64,000 bases of DNA from Planococcus sp. PAMC 21323 (GTDB taxonomy: Bacteria > Bacillota > Bacilli > Bacillales_A > Planococcaceae). Shown here piece after piece: positions 34,590 to 45,636 of the stretch (its first letter is position 1; the number at the start of each line of letters is the position of its first letter). The notes under the pieces were generated by a model that saw nothing but the letters and a program-made list of their open reading frames with translations, did no database searches and was not told the origin of the DNA. The position numbers were made by a program, and so were the translations under genes. The DNA lies in contig NZ_CP009129.1 in assembly GCF_000785555.1 (NCBI RefSeq), positions 2,232,001 to 2,296,000 on the forward strand, read 5' to 3'.

Positions 34590-34953
34590 TCACATCAATT
34601 TCCTGTATTTTTTTTTGAATGATTACTAGCTGTTCGAATTGAGCTGTTAAGCTTATTGCTTCTACTTCTCTCGAGATGGTAGTTGCATCCTGTAGTAAAT
34701 TAGTTAAAGTCGACTGATACTGATCATACTGTTCGAAACTTAGCGTGTTTTCGCGATCTAACTGTGCATTTAGTATGCGTATTTCTTTATCTAGCTCAGT
34801 TAATTGATTTTCATATGGAGTTCCGATTTCTTTCCATTCATAATTTGGTGCAGGAGCTTCTTGTATTCGATAAGCTTGAGTGCCGGGTTGTGTTGTTAAA
34901 AGAAATCCAATGGTTAGAATAGGAATAGATATTTTCAAAAACATAGTTTTCAA
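34585..34953 (-). CDS. Small secreted protein, unknown
   Basis: 122 residues. A signal peptide (~1-27, ending TQA or similar) precedes a helical, Gln/Glu/Leu-rich mature part with coiled-coil character (NQLTELDKEIRILNAQLDRE onward). No known domain. The start is TTG 34953, eight bases after a perfect AGGAGG; an ATG three codons on (34944) is also possible. It stands alone, downstream of a promoter region shared with nothing else. Real gene likely because of the ribosome site, signal peptide and terminator. Confidence 0.65.
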   Translation of the reverse strand: MKTMFLKISIPILTIGFLLTTQPGTQAYRIQEAPAPNYEWKEIGTPYENQLTELDKEIRILNAQLDRENTLSFEQYDQYQSTLTNLLQDATTISREVEAISLTAQFEQLVIIQKKIQEIDVK

Positions 34954-35068
34954 CTATTATTCCTCCTTCAAAATGAATGGCGTTACATTCAGCTTATCTT
35001 ATCAACCAAATGCCGTAACCCTCTCTTTGAAGTTTTTAGAAATTCTTAACAGTCGCTTTACAATCTAT

Positions 35069-36199
35069 TTATTGCACCATAGTTGATAACATTGAGGTCC
35101 GAAGCACTTGTAGAAATGCATCGATCTCCTGTTTTGTTGTATTTTTAGATATTGATATTCGAATAAACTTTCGTGCTGCATCCTGTGCAATCCCGATAGC
35201 ACGCATCGCAGACATCGCTTCACCAGCCCCAATCTTGCAGGCGGTTCCGGTTGAAATAGCAATCTGGTGGCGATTACACTCGAGCATCATCCACTGGCCC
35301 TCTACATGAGGCAGCAACACTCCTTGAATAAACGGTGATTTTTCAGCATCATTTCCTATGAGCAAAACACCTTCTGGTAATTGTTCTCTAAAATAAGATT
35401 GTAAGTTTTCAGCGTGCTGTGAGCCTTTCTCCTGTTCAGAAATGGCTTCTTTTGTCGCAATTGTTGCCGCTACAATGGCTGGAACGTCTACCGTACCAGC
35501 ACGAAAGCCTTGTTGATGAGTAGTTCCTTCATAAGTTGACTCCCAGTGGATACTTGGATCAACCCATACAATGCCGACTCCTTTTGGTCCCCCAACTTTG
35601 TGTCCTGAACAAACAGCACTTGTAACTCCTAAACTAGCTAAATCTAAAGGAATTTTACCTAAAGCTTGGACAATATCACAATGAAAAGGAACCCTATTCA
35701 TTTTGGCAATCGCCACACATTTTGCAACTGGCTGAATCGCACCCATTTCTGAATTGACTAACTGAATGACAACTAAAGCCGTTTGATCTGTCACCATTTT
35801 CTTATATTCTTCAAAATCAAGAACTCCGTCCCTATTAACAGGCACATACCGAATTCGGTATCCTTCTTTTTCTAACTCATGCAATGTTGTAAGTACAGAT
35901 GCATGTTCTAGTTGAGTAGTGACGATTTCTCGGTTCCCACCTTTTCTTCCACGTAACAAAGACCTGATGGCCAATTGGTTGCCTTCTGAGGCATTTCCAG
36001 TAAAGTAAATTCCTTCTCCTCGCACACGGAGCATATCCCCCCATGTTCGCTGACACGACTCATATAGCCCCAAGGCATCTGTACCTTTGTCATGCAAACT
36101 TTGTGTATTCCCAAAATACTTTCTAGCTATTGTTGCGTAAGCATCAATCGCACTTTCTCGCATAGGAGATGTAGCGGCATAATCCAAATAAATCGTCAT
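35069..36199 (-). CDS. nifS: Cysteine desulfurase, NifS type, of the NAD cluster
   Basis: 376 residues. PLP-dependent aminotransferase-V fold with the cofactor lysine in CSGHKVGGPKG and the active-site cysteine in STGTACKIG; QLEHASVL and QLVNSEMGAIQPV are also typical. In B. subtilis the nadBCA locus carries such a gene divergently, and its product builds the [4Fe-4S] cluster of NadA (established for Bacillus). The same divergent arrangement is present here, so that role is likely. ATG 36199 follows AAGGAAATGATGGAAAT. No niaR (yrxA) gene lies next to it, unlike B. subtilis. Confidence 0.88.
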   Translation of the reverse strand: MTIYLDYAATSPMRESAIDAYATIARKYFGNTQSLHDKGTDALGLYESCQRTWGDMLRVRGEGIYFTGNASEGNQLAIRSLLRGRKGGNREIVTTQLEHASVLTTLHELEKEGYRIRYVPVNRDGVLDFEEYKKMVTDQTALVVIQLVNSEMGAIQPVAKCVAIAKMNRVPFHCDIVQALGKIPLDLASLGVTSAVCSGHKVGGPKGVGIVWVDPSIHWESTYEGTTHQQGFRAGTVDVPAIVAATIATKEAISEQEKGSQHAENLQSYFREQLPEGVLLIGNDAEKSPFIQGVLLPHVEGQWMMLECNRHQIAISTGTACKIGAGEAMSAMRAIGIAQDAARKFIRISISKNTTKQEIDAFLQVLRTSMLSTMVQ

Positions 36200-36265
36200 A
36201 TTTCCATCATTTCCTTCACATACTGTATTTTAATCTTGTAATCACTTTAGCTTTATGTCATTAAT

Positions 36266-36279
36266 AGTGTCAAGACACT
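36266..36279. promoter_or_regulatory. Palindrome in the nifS-nadB divergent region, possible NiaR operator
   Basis: AGTGTC-AA-GACACT is a perfect inverted repeat placed 21 bases before the nadB start and 67 bases from the nifS start, where a repressor could act on both. In B. subtilis NiaR (YrxA) represses nadBCA and nifS with nicotinate as corepressor; that this is its site is inference. Confidence 0.45.
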
Positions 36280-36299
36280 TGTAAAGTTGGTGTAAACTA

Positions 36300-37838
36300 A
36301 TGTTTGATGTTTGTATAATTGGAGGCGGAATTGCTGGATTAATGTTGGCTCACTCTCTTCCCTCTTCTTTGTCTATCGCCGTACTCACAAAAGAAGATCT
36401 ATTTTCAAGTAACACTGCTCTAGCACAAGGAGGAATTGCAGCAAGTATTGGTCCTGGAGATAATCCAATAGACCATGCAATCGATACATTTTCTGCTAGC
36501 GCTGGTCATGCAGATGCTCGTCGCGTAGAAATTTTAACAAAACAAGGATTGTCTATCGTCGAAAGCTTATTGTCTCGAGGATTACCATTTGATGCCAACG
36601 AAAATGGACTACCGCTCTTAGGTCGAGAAGCGGCACATTCAACTAAGCGAATTCTTCATGCGGGCGGCGATCAAACAGGGAAAATGTTTTTGCAGTATTT
36701 TTTAGCTATGACGGAAGACCGCGTCAAACGTCTGCCTTATCATTCTGTTCTTGAACTCGTTATAAAAGAAGGAGAATGCGTGGGAGTATGTGTAGAAGAT
36801 AGCCAAGGCAATCGTTCGATCATTCAAGCACACCATATCGTATTGGCGACAGGTGGGATTGGCCAATTGTATAGCCAAACTTCCAATTCGTTAGTCGCTA
36901 CAGGAGATGGCTTGTCCTTAGCCTTTCATGCTGGTGCTGTTTTAGAAGATTTGGAATTTGTTCAGTTCCATCCTACGGTCTTGACGCTCCACGGTAAATC
37001 TCACGGATTAATTTCTGAAGCTGTACGCGGTGAAGGTGCTTTACTTGTCGATGCTGATGGACAACGTATTATGACAGATTTTCACCCATTAATGGAACTA
37101 GCGCCTCGAGACATTGTTGCTCGTGTTATCGAAAGGCATTGGCAACAAAAAGGTCCAGTCTTTCTAGACGCTCGACAAATTCTGCAATTCAAATCAAAAT
37201 ATCCTTCGATCTTCAAAAATTGCAATAACTTACATATCAATCCAGAAAAAGATTTGATTCCTGTTAGACCTGGCGCTCATTTTCATATGGGTGGCGTTCA
37301 GACTGACGAGTGGGGAGCAACATCTATCCCTCGCCTTTATGCTATTGGCGAAGTGGCTTCAACTGGTGTCCACGGTGCAAATCGACTCGCAAGCAATTCC
37401 TTACTTGAAGGTTTGGTGTTCGCCAAACGTTTAGCGAGTAAATTACTAGATACCGGGTTTAATTTTAAAGAGTTGGAAATTCAGTTGACTCAAGTGACAG
37501 AGGAATTCACTTTGCCTGCGGATCTGCAACTTCGAATGACACAGCAAGTAGGAATTTTACGAGACAAAGACAAACTTCAAAAATTCAGTGCCGATTTCCC
37601 CCTTTGCGGATTTGATTTGCAGCGTTATTCTAGTCAGCACATTAAAGATATTCACCGGTACACTGCTAGCTGCTTGATTGCTAAAGCTGCGTTATTGAGA
37701 AATGAAAGCCGTGGTGCGCATTTTAGAAGCGACGTGTCAGAGACTTCCGCATTGTGGGCCGGTAAAACAGTTGAGTTGTCTTTAGCAGGTGCCGCATTTG
37801 GAGAACGCATATTACAACAAAAGGAGATTGTGTTATGA
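36300..37838 (+). CDS. nadB: L-aspartate oxidase
   Basis: 512 residues. FAD-binding motif IIGGGIAGLMLAHS (6-19), then ALAQGGIAASIGPGDN, LEDLEFVQFHPTVL and the late GANRLASNSLLEGLVF, all diagnostic of NadB in the succinate dehydrogenase/fumarate reductase flavoprotein family. It oxidises aspartate to iminoaspartate, the substrate of NadA. Start ATG 36300 has only a weak ribosome site (AAGTTGGTG). It overlaps nadC by four bases (ATGA). First gene of the operon nadB-nadC-nadA. Confidence 0.95.
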   Translation: MFDVCIIGGGIAGLMLAHSLPSSLSIAVLTKEDLFSSNTALAQGGIAASIGPGDNPIDHAIDTFSASAGHADARRVEILTKQGLSIVESLLSRGLPFDANENGLPLLGREAAHSTKRILHAGGDQTGKMFLQYFLAMTEDRVKRLPYHSVLELVIKEGECVGVCVEDSQGNRSIIQAHHIVLATGGIGQLYSQTSNSLVATGDGLSLAFHAGAVLEDLEFVQFHPTVLTLHGKSHGLISEAVRGEGALLVDADGQRIMTDFHPLMELAPRDIVARVIERHWQQKGPVFLDARQILQFKSKYPSIFKNCNNLHINPEKDLIPVRPGAHFHMGGVQTDEWGATSIPRLYAIGEVASTGVHGANRLASNSLLEGLVFAKRLASKLLDTGFNFKELEIQLTQVTEEFTLPADLQLRMTQQVGILRDKDKLQKFSADFPLCGFDLQRYSSQHIKDIHRYTASCLIAKAALLRNESRGAHFRSDVSETSALWAGKTVELSLAGAAFGERILQQKEIVL

Positions 37839-38689
37839 ATCGCTTAAAGGCTCAAGAAGCTATTAAGAATTTTTTATTAGAGGATATTGGAGATCGTGAC
37901 TTGTCATCTATATTATTTAGTCCCGAAGATTGGGGTGAAGCAGTGGTTCGTTTAAAACAAGATGGAGTCGTCGCAGGTCTCGAATGCTTTCTATGGGGAT
38001 ACAATTTACTAGACCCTGCAGTGACAGTAGAATTTTTAAAAAGGGATGGAGATTGGGTAGAGTCTGGCGAAGCTATTGTCCGCATAAAGGGTCCTGTCGC
38101 ATCGTTATTAGCAGGAGAACGAGTACTCTTAAATCTTGTCCAACGGATGAGCGCTATCGCAACATTGACTGCAAAATGTGTGGAAATCTTAAATTCTTCC
38201 CATACACGTATTGTTGATACCCGAAAAACCACTCCTGGACTGCGGATGTTTGAAAAATATGCGGTACGAACCGGTGGCGGATTTAATCACCGAAATGGCT
38301 TGTATGATGCCGTCATGCTAAAAGACAACCATATCGCCGCTGCTGGGTCTATTCGCCAAGCCGTCAATGGAGTGCGCGACCAGTTGGGACATATAACAAT
38401 GATCGAAGTTGAAATTGAAAACTTAGCTCAATTACAAGAAGCCATCGAGGCACGCCCTGACATCATTATGTTTGACAATCAAACTCCAGAAACCTTAACT
38501 GAATGGGCAAAGCTTGTGCCCGAATCGATTCGTACTGAAGCTTCAGGTGGCATTGGATTAGAAAATTTGGCTGCATATCGTCATACAGGTGTCGACGTCA
38601 TTTCTATAGGCGCATTAACTCACAGTGTTCACAATCTTGATATCAGCATGAATCTATCCATTTCACATAAGGAGGCACTTTATCAATGA
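37835..38689 (+). CDS. nadC: Nicotinate-nucleotide (quinolinate) pyrophosphorylase
   Basis: 284 residues, standard length. Conserved blocks are [30 protein letters not shown] and [11 protein letters not shown], which hold the quinolinate and PRPP binding residues. It converts quinolinate and PRPP to nicotinate mononucleotide. It overlaps nadB and nadA by four bases on each side, so the three are translationally coupled. Confidence 0.96.
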   Translation: MNRLKAQEAIKNFLLEDIGDRDLSSILFSPEDWGEAVVRLKQDGVVAGLECFLWGYNLLDPAVTVEFLKRDGDWVESGEAIVRIKGPVASLLAGERVLLNLVQRMSAIATLTAKCVEILNSSHTRIVDTRKTTPGLRMFEKYAVRTGGGFNHRNGLYDAVMLKDNHIAAAGSIRQAVNGVRDQLGHITMIEVEIENLAQLQEAIEARPDIIMFDNQTPETLTEWAKLVPESIRTEASGGIGLENLAAYRHTGVDVISIGALTHSVHNLDISMNLSISHKEALYQ

Positions 38690-39780
38690 CCTTATTCCTA
38701 AAAGAATTACAGCAAGCAGAAGCCATGCCTGGCGCTTACTTACAAGCGACAACTGAAGAGCTGCATAAACGCGCAAAACATGCTCGCGCGAAACTCGGGA
38801 ATCGCTTATACATACTCGGTCACCATTACCAAAAAGACGAAGTTATCCAGTATGCAGATGTGACAGGAGACTCACTCCAATTGTCTCAAATTGCTGGGCA
38901 ACAAACAGCAGACTATATTATTTTCTGCGGCGTTCATTTCATGGCAGAAACTGCAGATATTTTAACTACTTCTGAGCAAGCAGTTATCTTGCCCGATATG
39001 CGTGCAGGTTGCTCTATGGCAGACATGGCCAATATCGATCAAACAGAACGTGCTTGGTCACAGTTGCAAGAACTTTTCGGTGATACAATTGTGCCATTAA
39101 CGTACGTCAATTCCACAGCAGCTATTAAAGCATTTGTCGGACGCAACGGCGGAGCAACTGTCACTTCTTCTAACGCCGAGCCAATGGTGCGCTGGGCGTT
39201 AACACAAAAGCAGCGCATGCTGTTTTTACCAGATCAACACCTGGGCCGCAACACCGCCGTAAAACTAGGCATTCCGCTCGAACAAATGGCCATTTGGGAT
39301 CCAATCAAACAAAAGCTCGAAGCACAATGTCCAATAGAAGACGTGCAAGTAATTTTATGGAAAGGCCATTGTTCTGTGCATATGAATTTTTTACCGAAGC
39401 ATATTGACGACTTAAGACAAAATGATCCTGATCGCACTATTTTAGTGCATCCAGAATGTACGCATGAAGTGGTTAGCCAATCAGATTTTGCCGGATCTAC
39501 AAAATACATTATTGATATGATTGGAGCGGCTGAGCCTGGTTCCAAATGGGCGATCGGAACCGAGATGAATTTGGTAAACCGACTTATTGCAGATTATCCC
39601 AATCTCGATATCGTCTCATTAAACCCTTATATGTGCCCTTGTCTAACAATGAACCGGATTGATTTGCCACATTTAACGTGGGCTCTTGAAGAATTGGTAG
39701 CGGGACGTGTGATAAACCGCATTCAAGTCGATGCGAAAACAGCAAGCGACGCGAAATTGGCTTTAGATAAAATGATGTGA
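38686..39780 (+). CDS. nadA: Quinolinate synthase
   Basis: 364 residues, the longer Bacillus-type form. Cysteines that can bind the [4Fe-4S] cluster are in [23 protein letters not shown] and [26 protein letters not shown] and [10 protein letters not shown] are also typical. It condenses iminoaspartate and dihydroxyacetone phosphate into quinolinate. It starts inside the nadC stop and is followed by a terminator, then the GC-rich repeat array. Confidence 0.96.
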   Translation: MTLFLKELQQAEAMPGAYLQATTEELHKRAKHARAKLGNRLYILGHHYQKDEVIQYADVTGDSLQLSQIAGQQTADYIIFCGVHFMAETADILTTSEQAVILPDMRAGCSMADMANIDQTERAWSQLQELFGDTIVPLTYVNSTAAIKAFVGRNGGATVTSSNAEPMVRWALTQKQRMLFLPDQHLGRNTAVKLGIPLEQMAIWDPIKQKLEAQCPIEDVQVILWKGHCSVHMNFLPKHIDDLRQNDPDRTILVHPECTHEVVSQSDFAGSTKYIIDMIGAAEPGSKWAIGTEMNLVNRLIADYPNLDIVSLNPYMCPCLTMNRIDLPHLTWALEELVAGRVINRIQVDAKTASDAKLALDKMM

Positions 39781-39782
39781 TT

Positions 39783-39811
39783 TAAGAAAGGCATTGCGCC
39801 TTTCTTTTTTT
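39783..39811 (+). terminator. Terminator of nadBCA
   Basis: AAGAAAGGC, loop ATTGC, GCCTTTCTT and T7. It ends nine bases before the first motif of the GC-rich array. Confidence 0.85.
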
Positions 39812-39819
39812 ATTTGGGG

Positions 39820-40234
39820 GAGGTGCGGTGAGGAGTTTGTCGGGGGAGGTGCGCTCTTTGCTTCCCGAGGTGCGGTCTTCGCCTCCCGAGGTGCGGTCTT
39901 CGCCTCCCGAGGTGCGGTCTTCGCCTCCCGAGGTGCGGTCTTCGCCGGGCGAGGTGCGGTCTTCGCCGGGCGAGGTGCGGTCTTCGCCTCCCGAGGTGCG
40001 GTCTTCGCTTCCCGAGGTGCGGTCTTCGCTTCCCGAGGTGCGGGCTTCGCCTCCCGAGGTGCGGGCTTTGCTTCCCGAGGTGCGGTCTTCGCCTCCCGAG
40101 GTGCGCTCTTTGCCTCCCGAGGTGCGGTCTTCGCTTCCCGAGGTGCGGTCTTTGCTTCCCGAGGTGCGCTCTTCGCTTCCCGAGGTGCGGTCTTCGCCTC
40201 CCGAGGTGCGCTCTTTGCTTCCTGAGGTGCGGTT
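39820..40234. repeat. GC-rich array, twenty GAGGTGCG motifs, 21-bp period
   Basis: GAGGTGCG (most copies GAGGTGCGGT, the complement of ACCGCACCT) occurs twenty times. The first two are 26 bases apart; the rest repeat every 21 bases without slip. The 12-13 bases between cores vary mainly at a few C/T positions (CTTCGCCTCCC, CTTTGCTTCCC, CTTCGCCGGGC). The tract is far richer in GC than its surroundings. Three frames stay open through it because 21 is a multiple of three (heptapeptides such as EVRSSPP and TAPREAK), but none has a ribosome site or domain. It fills the gap between the nadA terminator and the terminator of the convergent gene at 40289. Confidence 0.95.
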
Positions 40235-40251
40235 ACACCAATTCCCCCCAC

Positions 40252-40281
40252 AAAAAAGCCACTCCTCTAAAGGAATGGCTT
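40252..40281 (-). terminator. Terminator of the YuiD-like gene
   Basis: Minus strand: AAGCCATTCCT, short loop, AGGAGTGGCTT (one mismatch), then T6. Confidence 0.78.
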
Positions 40282-40288
40282 GGTTTAT

Positions 40289-40840
40289 TTAATGCGAACG
40301 GGTCATTCGACGACCTTGTCCATCATAAGCTAGTTGACTTTTAGAACGCTTTTCTTTTTCTTTAATTTCACGGTAGCGGTTTTCAATAGCAGCTGATACC
40401 AATCCTATAACCGTTCCGAAAGCTGCTCCTGCAGCTACTTCAACAGGTTGATGGCCAAGCAATTCTTTCAAATCTTTTTCGCGTTCCACAAATTCAAAGC
40501 TTGGGAACTCTCCAGAAAATTTCACGAAGCTGTCTTCAAGTTCATTGACTAGTCGTGCGATTTCACCAGTATGGCGACGTATACCTTGTGCGTCGTACAT
40601 AACGATGACACCAAACACAATCGCAAGTGCCGTTTCGGTATGGCGTGCGCCTTTATTAGCAGCTACGTATGCCGCTAGTGCTGACACACCCGCGGAGTGA
40701 GAACTTGGCATGCCTCCTGTTGTAAAGGCTTGTCTCCAGTCCCAGTTACCGGATACGGTTTTATGTGTCACGATTTTCAACGCTTGCGCCACGCCAATTG
40801 CTCCTAAAGAAGTAATCATTCCTCTGTTCATTTTTCTCAT
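40289..40840 (-). CDS. Divergent PAP2-family membrane protein, YuiD-like
   Basis: 183 residues. The N-terminal two thirds match the divergent PAP2 (DUF212) family: SGNWDWRQAFTTGGMPSSHS carries the phosphatase-like PSSHS motif, followed by YDAQGIRRHTGE and LGHQPVEVAAGAAFG. Three or four membrane helices are predicted. A basic tail of about 25 residues ends the protein. Family function is not settled; a lipid or polyprenyl phosphate phosphatase is possible. ATG 40840 follows GGGGGATGAG. Confidence 0.87.
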   Translation of the reverse strand: MRKMNRGMITSLGAIGVAQALKIVTHKTVSGNWDWRQAFTTGGMPSSHSAGVSALAAYVAANKGARHTETALAIVFGVIVMYDAQGIRRHTGEIARLVNELEDSFVKFSGEFPSFEFVEREKDLKELLGHQPVEVAAGAAFGTVIGLVSAAIENRYREIKEKEKRSKSQLAYDGQGRRMTRSH

Positions 40841-40955
40841 CTGCTCATCCCCCAGTTATCAGTTTGACAACTTGTTGCTGTCATTCAATATACTTCTTTA
40901 CCCATTCTGCAAAAAAATATGTTTATTCGAATAAAAAAGGAAGTCCTTTCGCACC

Positions 40956-42044
40956 TTACCTTAAGGTTTTCAACTTTTCTTCCAACCATTCAAAAAAAAC
41001 TTTCACTTTTTGTTGAGGTATTTTTTGGTATTGATCGCCAATGCTAATTTCAAACGAACAGCCTTGCTTTTCTTTACGCAAATAGCCAGAAACACCTAAA
41101 TTCATTATTTCTTGAGCTTGTGTTAGTATCGGTGCAATTTTTTCAGGTGTTTCATTAAAATGCACATGGAACATATTAGTGACAGGTACTTCAGGTATAG
41201 TGAAAATCCCTTCACACGCATTAAAATGCAAAGCCAGTTCTTTCGCTTGGGTATAATAATCTCCCATGCGATTTTTGCGCTGCGCAAAATACGTTTCCGC
41301 ACTCAAAATATAGGGATACAAAGAAATCAAATCGCCGCCATGACGTTTTTTCCAAATTTTCGACTGGGCGATAAAATCACGCTCACCAGCTAAAATAGCC
41401 CCTGCGATACCGCCAATTCCTTTATACATCGACAAATACACCGAATCAAATAACTGACATAGTTCCTTAATGGTTTTTTCGTAATAAGGAAGACATTCTA
41501 AAATGCGTGCTCCATCTAGATGCAATTTGATATCTTTTTCTCGGCAATAACTTGAAATGGCTTCGAGTGTTTCATAACTGGGCAACTGGCCACCAATTTC
41601 ACGCTGTGGCAACTCCAGCAAAACGCACGCAACTTCTTCACTCATTGAAGTAACGTCTTCTAACTCGATGACACGATCTTTATCTGCCAATAAAATCGAT
41701 TGAATGCCGTGTAATTTCTTCAATCCATCTTCTTCGTGAATTTCCAAATGGCTTAACGGATGATAGGCCACTTTTTTGCAGTTTTTTTCATCACACCAAA
41801 TTCGTAAAGCAATTTGTTGCGCCATCGTACCACTTGGAAAAAAAACGGCATCTTCTTTGCCTAAAAAGTCAGCCATTTGTTTTTGAAAATCTTCGATCAC
41901 AGAACCTTGTCCGTATTTATCACTACTGACTTTACCATCAATTGATTCGAAGGCATCTTTTAAGACAGCTACATTTCTTGGTCCATGCCCTGCCAATTGT
42001 TGAGTTGTTTGTTCATAGCTATCCAATAATTTACTTCGGCTCAT
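40956..42044 (-). CDS. Threonine aldolase-family PLP enzyme
   Basis: 362 residues. Beta-eliminating-lyase fold: VSSDKYGQGSVIEDFQK, AVFFPSGTMAQQIALRIW, LHLDGARILE (cofactor Asp) and YLSMYKGIGG (cofactor Lys) line up with low-specificity L-threonine aldolases, which split threonine or allo-threonine to glycine and acetaldehyde. Several segments differ from classic LtaE, so another beta-hydroxy amino acid may be the substrate. ATG 42044 follows GAGGAGC. It is transcribed alone. I saw no convincing terminator downstream. Confidence 0.85.
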   Translation of the reverse strand: MSRSKLLDSYEQTTQQLAGHGPRNVAVLKDAFESIDGKVSSDKYGQGSVIEDFQKQMADFLGKEDAVFFPSGTMAQQIALRIWCDEKNCKKVAYHPLSHLEIHEEDGLKKLHGIQSILLADKDRVIELEDVTSMSEEVACVLLELPQREIGGQLPSYETLEAISSYCREKDIKLHLDGARILECLPYYEKTIKELCQLFDSVYLSMYKGIGGIAGAILAGERDFIAQSKIWKKRHGGDLISLYPYILSAETYFAQRKNRMGDYYTQAKELALHFNACEGIFTIPEVPVTNMFHVHFNETPEKIAPILTQAQEIMNLGVSGYLRKEKQGCSFEISIGDQYQKIPQQKVKVFFEWLEEKLKTLR

Positions 42045-42131
42045 TATATTGCTCCTCTAATAATCAGACTATTTCAATTAACTATACCACGAATTTATAT
42101 AGTATCAGTCTATTTAGAAGAGCTATTTAAA

Positions 42132-42180
42132 CTTAAAAATCCCACCCAAAGTCATTTATAGACAATGGGCAGGATTGGTT
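42132..42180 (-). terminator. Probable terminator of glpD
   Basis: Minus strand: AATCCTGCCCA and TGGGTGGGATT pair with two mismatches around a loop of about 20 bases, followed by T5. Imperfect but well placed five bases after the glpD stop. Confidence 0.55.
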
Positions 42181-42184
42181 TTAA

Positions 42185-43861
42185 TTAGTTTGAGCTTAGT
42201 GAAGATATTTTAACTGGATGCGTTGCTTCATAAAGCAAACCTTCTAGTTCAGTGCGGTATTCTTCTGTTTGTTCTTCGCTCCACACAAGCGTTTTGCTCA
42301 TATAAGCAATGACACTTTCCTTATGTGCATGTACCCAGTGAATATCAAAGAACAACGCACCCGTACGACGGATAAAGAAGTCGATTGGTTTGTATGCTGA
42401 TTCGTATTCCATTGAATAACGCAACATCGCGTAAACGATTGGATCAAGTCCAGCTTCTGCTGCTTCGTCTATTCCTTTTGTATAGAAATGGAGAACTGTG
42501 TCAACATTAGCACCATAGCGACTTACCAGCATATTCATCGCGTCAGCTGTTAGCCCCATACCACTTGCTTGTCGAACACGGTCTTCTCTAAACGTTTTAA
42601 AGCCTTTCGAACCGCCTACTTCACCACCTGAAATTGGTAAGCGTTTTGTTGAGCTCTTCGGATATTTTTTGCCGCCTTCTTTTTGCAGTTGCTCGGCTAC
42701 TATGTTGATAATGCTTTCGCCCATTTTACGGTAACCTGTCAATTTACCACCCGCAATTGAAATCAATCCTGAATCGGAAATGAAAATTTCGTCTTTACGT
42801 GAAATTTCAGAAGGGTCTTTTCCTTCTTCATGGATTAACGGACGCAAGCCAGCCCAGCTTGATTCAACATCTTCTTTAGTAATGCCTACTTCTGGGAACA
42901 TAAAGTCAACCGCTTTTAACACATAATCACGATCTTCTTCTGTCATCGTTGGATGTGCGATATCTTGTTTGTATACCGTATCTGTAGTCCCAACATACAC
43001 TTTTCCTTGACGCGGTATAGCAAACGCCATTCGACCATCTGGCATATCAAAATAAATTGCTTGTTTCATCGGGAAACGACGGCCATCAAAAACCAAGTGA
43101 ATCCCTTTTGTTAACTGCAAAGTTTTACCGAATTTCGAATGGTCTTTATCACGCAATGTATCTACCCATGGTCCAGCCGCGTTAACAATTTTCTTCGCAA
43201 ATAGTTCGTGGATTGTGCCATCGATTTGATCTTCTACACGAACACCCACTGCTTTGCCATTATCATATATAAAGCTTTTCACTTTTGCGTAGTTCATTGC
43301 CATAGCGCCTTTTTCGATTGCTTTTTTCATAACTTCCATTGTTAAACGCGCATCATCCGTTTTGTACTCAACGTAATAACCGCCACCTTTAATGCCTTTT
43401 TTCTTCAATAAAGGCTCACGGCGCAATGTTTCTTCTTTGCTTAACATTTTCCGACGTTCTGATTTTTTAACGCCTGCTAAAAAGTCATAGACGCGCAAAC
43501 CAACGTTTGTGCTGAGCGGTCCGAATGTCCCACCTTTGTAAAACGGTAATAGCATCCATTCAGGAGTTGTTACATGCGGTCCATTTTCATAAACGATTTC
43601 ACGTTCTTTTCCTACTTCTGCAACCATTTTCACTTCAAATTGCTTTAAGTAACGCAAGCCACCGTGAACCAGTTTCGTTGAACGGCTACTTGTACCTGCT
43701 GCGAAATCTTGCATTTCGACTACCGCGATGTTCATACCGCGAACCGTAGCGTCTAATGCAATACCAGCACCTGTAATGCCTCCACCAATTACTAAAACGT
43801 CCAATTGATTTTGTTTCATTTGGTTATAACGTTCGTTTCTGTTTAAACTTGAAAATTTCAT
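42185..43861 (-). CDS. glpD: Aerobic glycerol-3-phosphate dehydrogenase
   Basis: 558 residues. FAD motif VIGGGITGAGIALDATVRG (25-43), then SSRSTKLVHGGLRYL and NAAGPWVD, diagnostic of GlpD. A membrane-associated flavoenzyme that oxidises glycerol-3-phosphate to dihydroxyacetone phosphate and passes electrons to quinone. ATG 43861 follows AAGGAG. It lies downstream of glpK, separated by 252 bases that contain a terminator hairpin in the leader, as in B. subtilis, where GlpP prevents termination when glycerol-3-phosphate is present. Confidence 0.95.
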   Translation of the reverse strand: MKFSSLNRNERYNQMKQNQLDVLVIGGGITGAGIALDATVRGMNIAVVEMQDFAAGTSSRSTKLVHGGLRYLKQFEVKMVAEVGKEREIVYENGPHVTTPEWMLLPFYKGGTFGPLSTNVGLRVYDFLAGVKKSERRKMLSKEETLRREPLLKKKGIKGGGYYVEYKTDDARLTMEVMKKAIEKGAMAMNYAKVKSFIYDNGKAVGVRVEDQIDGTIHELFAKKIVNAAGPWVDTLRDKDHSKFGKTLQLTKGIHLVFDGRRFPMKQAIYFDMPDGRMAFAIPRQGKVYVGTTDTVYKQDIAHPTMTEEDRDYVLKAVDFMFPEVGITKEDVESSWAGLRPLIHEEGKDPSEISRKDEIFISDSGLISIAGGKLTGYRKMGESIINIVAEQLQKEGGKKYPKSSTKRLPISGGEVGGSKGFKTFREDRVRQASGMGLTADAMNMLVSRYGANVDTVLHFYTKGIDEAAEAGLDPIVYAMLRYSMEYESAYKPIDFFIRRTGALFFDIHWVHAHKESVIAYMSKTLVWSEEQTEEYRTELEGLLYEATHPVKISSLSSN

Positions 43862-44014
43862 AAACTCATCTACTCCTTCTTTTTTGTTTGAGATTTAGCC
43901 ATCTGTCTACTTTGCTCCATAAAAACTGCATTTGCATAAAATTTCTTAAGTAGAAATCGGTTTCAGTAGGCTAAAAAATGGCTCTTTCTAACTTGTATAC
44001 CCATTTTTCCAAAT

Positions 44015-44075
44015 AAAAAGAGAGATCCAGGCACAGTTACAGAATTTTTTTCTGTGGAACTGGCTTGGTCTCTCG
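44015..44075 (-). promoter_or_regulatory. Leader terminator of glpD, likely GlpP antitermination target
   Basis: On the minus strand GAGAGACCAAGCCAGTT...ACAGAA pairs with TTCTGT...AACTG...GGATCTCTC, with small internal mismatches, followed by T5. It ends about 155 bases before the glpD start and about 40 bases after the glpK stop. It may serve both as the glpK terminator and as the glpD attenuator. GlpP control is by analogy with B. subtilis glpD and the presence of glpP in this locus. Confidence 0.7.
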
Positions 44076-44113
44076 AAGTCTCCGGCCGTATATCTCTCGT
44101 ATTAACTTGTATG

Positions 44114-45628
<1,515 letters not shown>

Positions 45629-45636
45629 CTAATGAA

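Noticed and set aside
39763-40251. Open frame on the minus strand with TAPREAK heptad repeats, and two plus-strand frames (39794-40225 and 39828-40292) through the same tract
   Set aside because: All stay open only because the 21-bp repeat is a multiple of three. None has a ribosome site, domain or terminator, and three frames on both strands cannot all be genes.
40920-40956. Terminator after the threonine aldolase-like gene
   Set aside because: The AAGGA-TCCTT pair leaves a two-base loop, too tight for a real stem.
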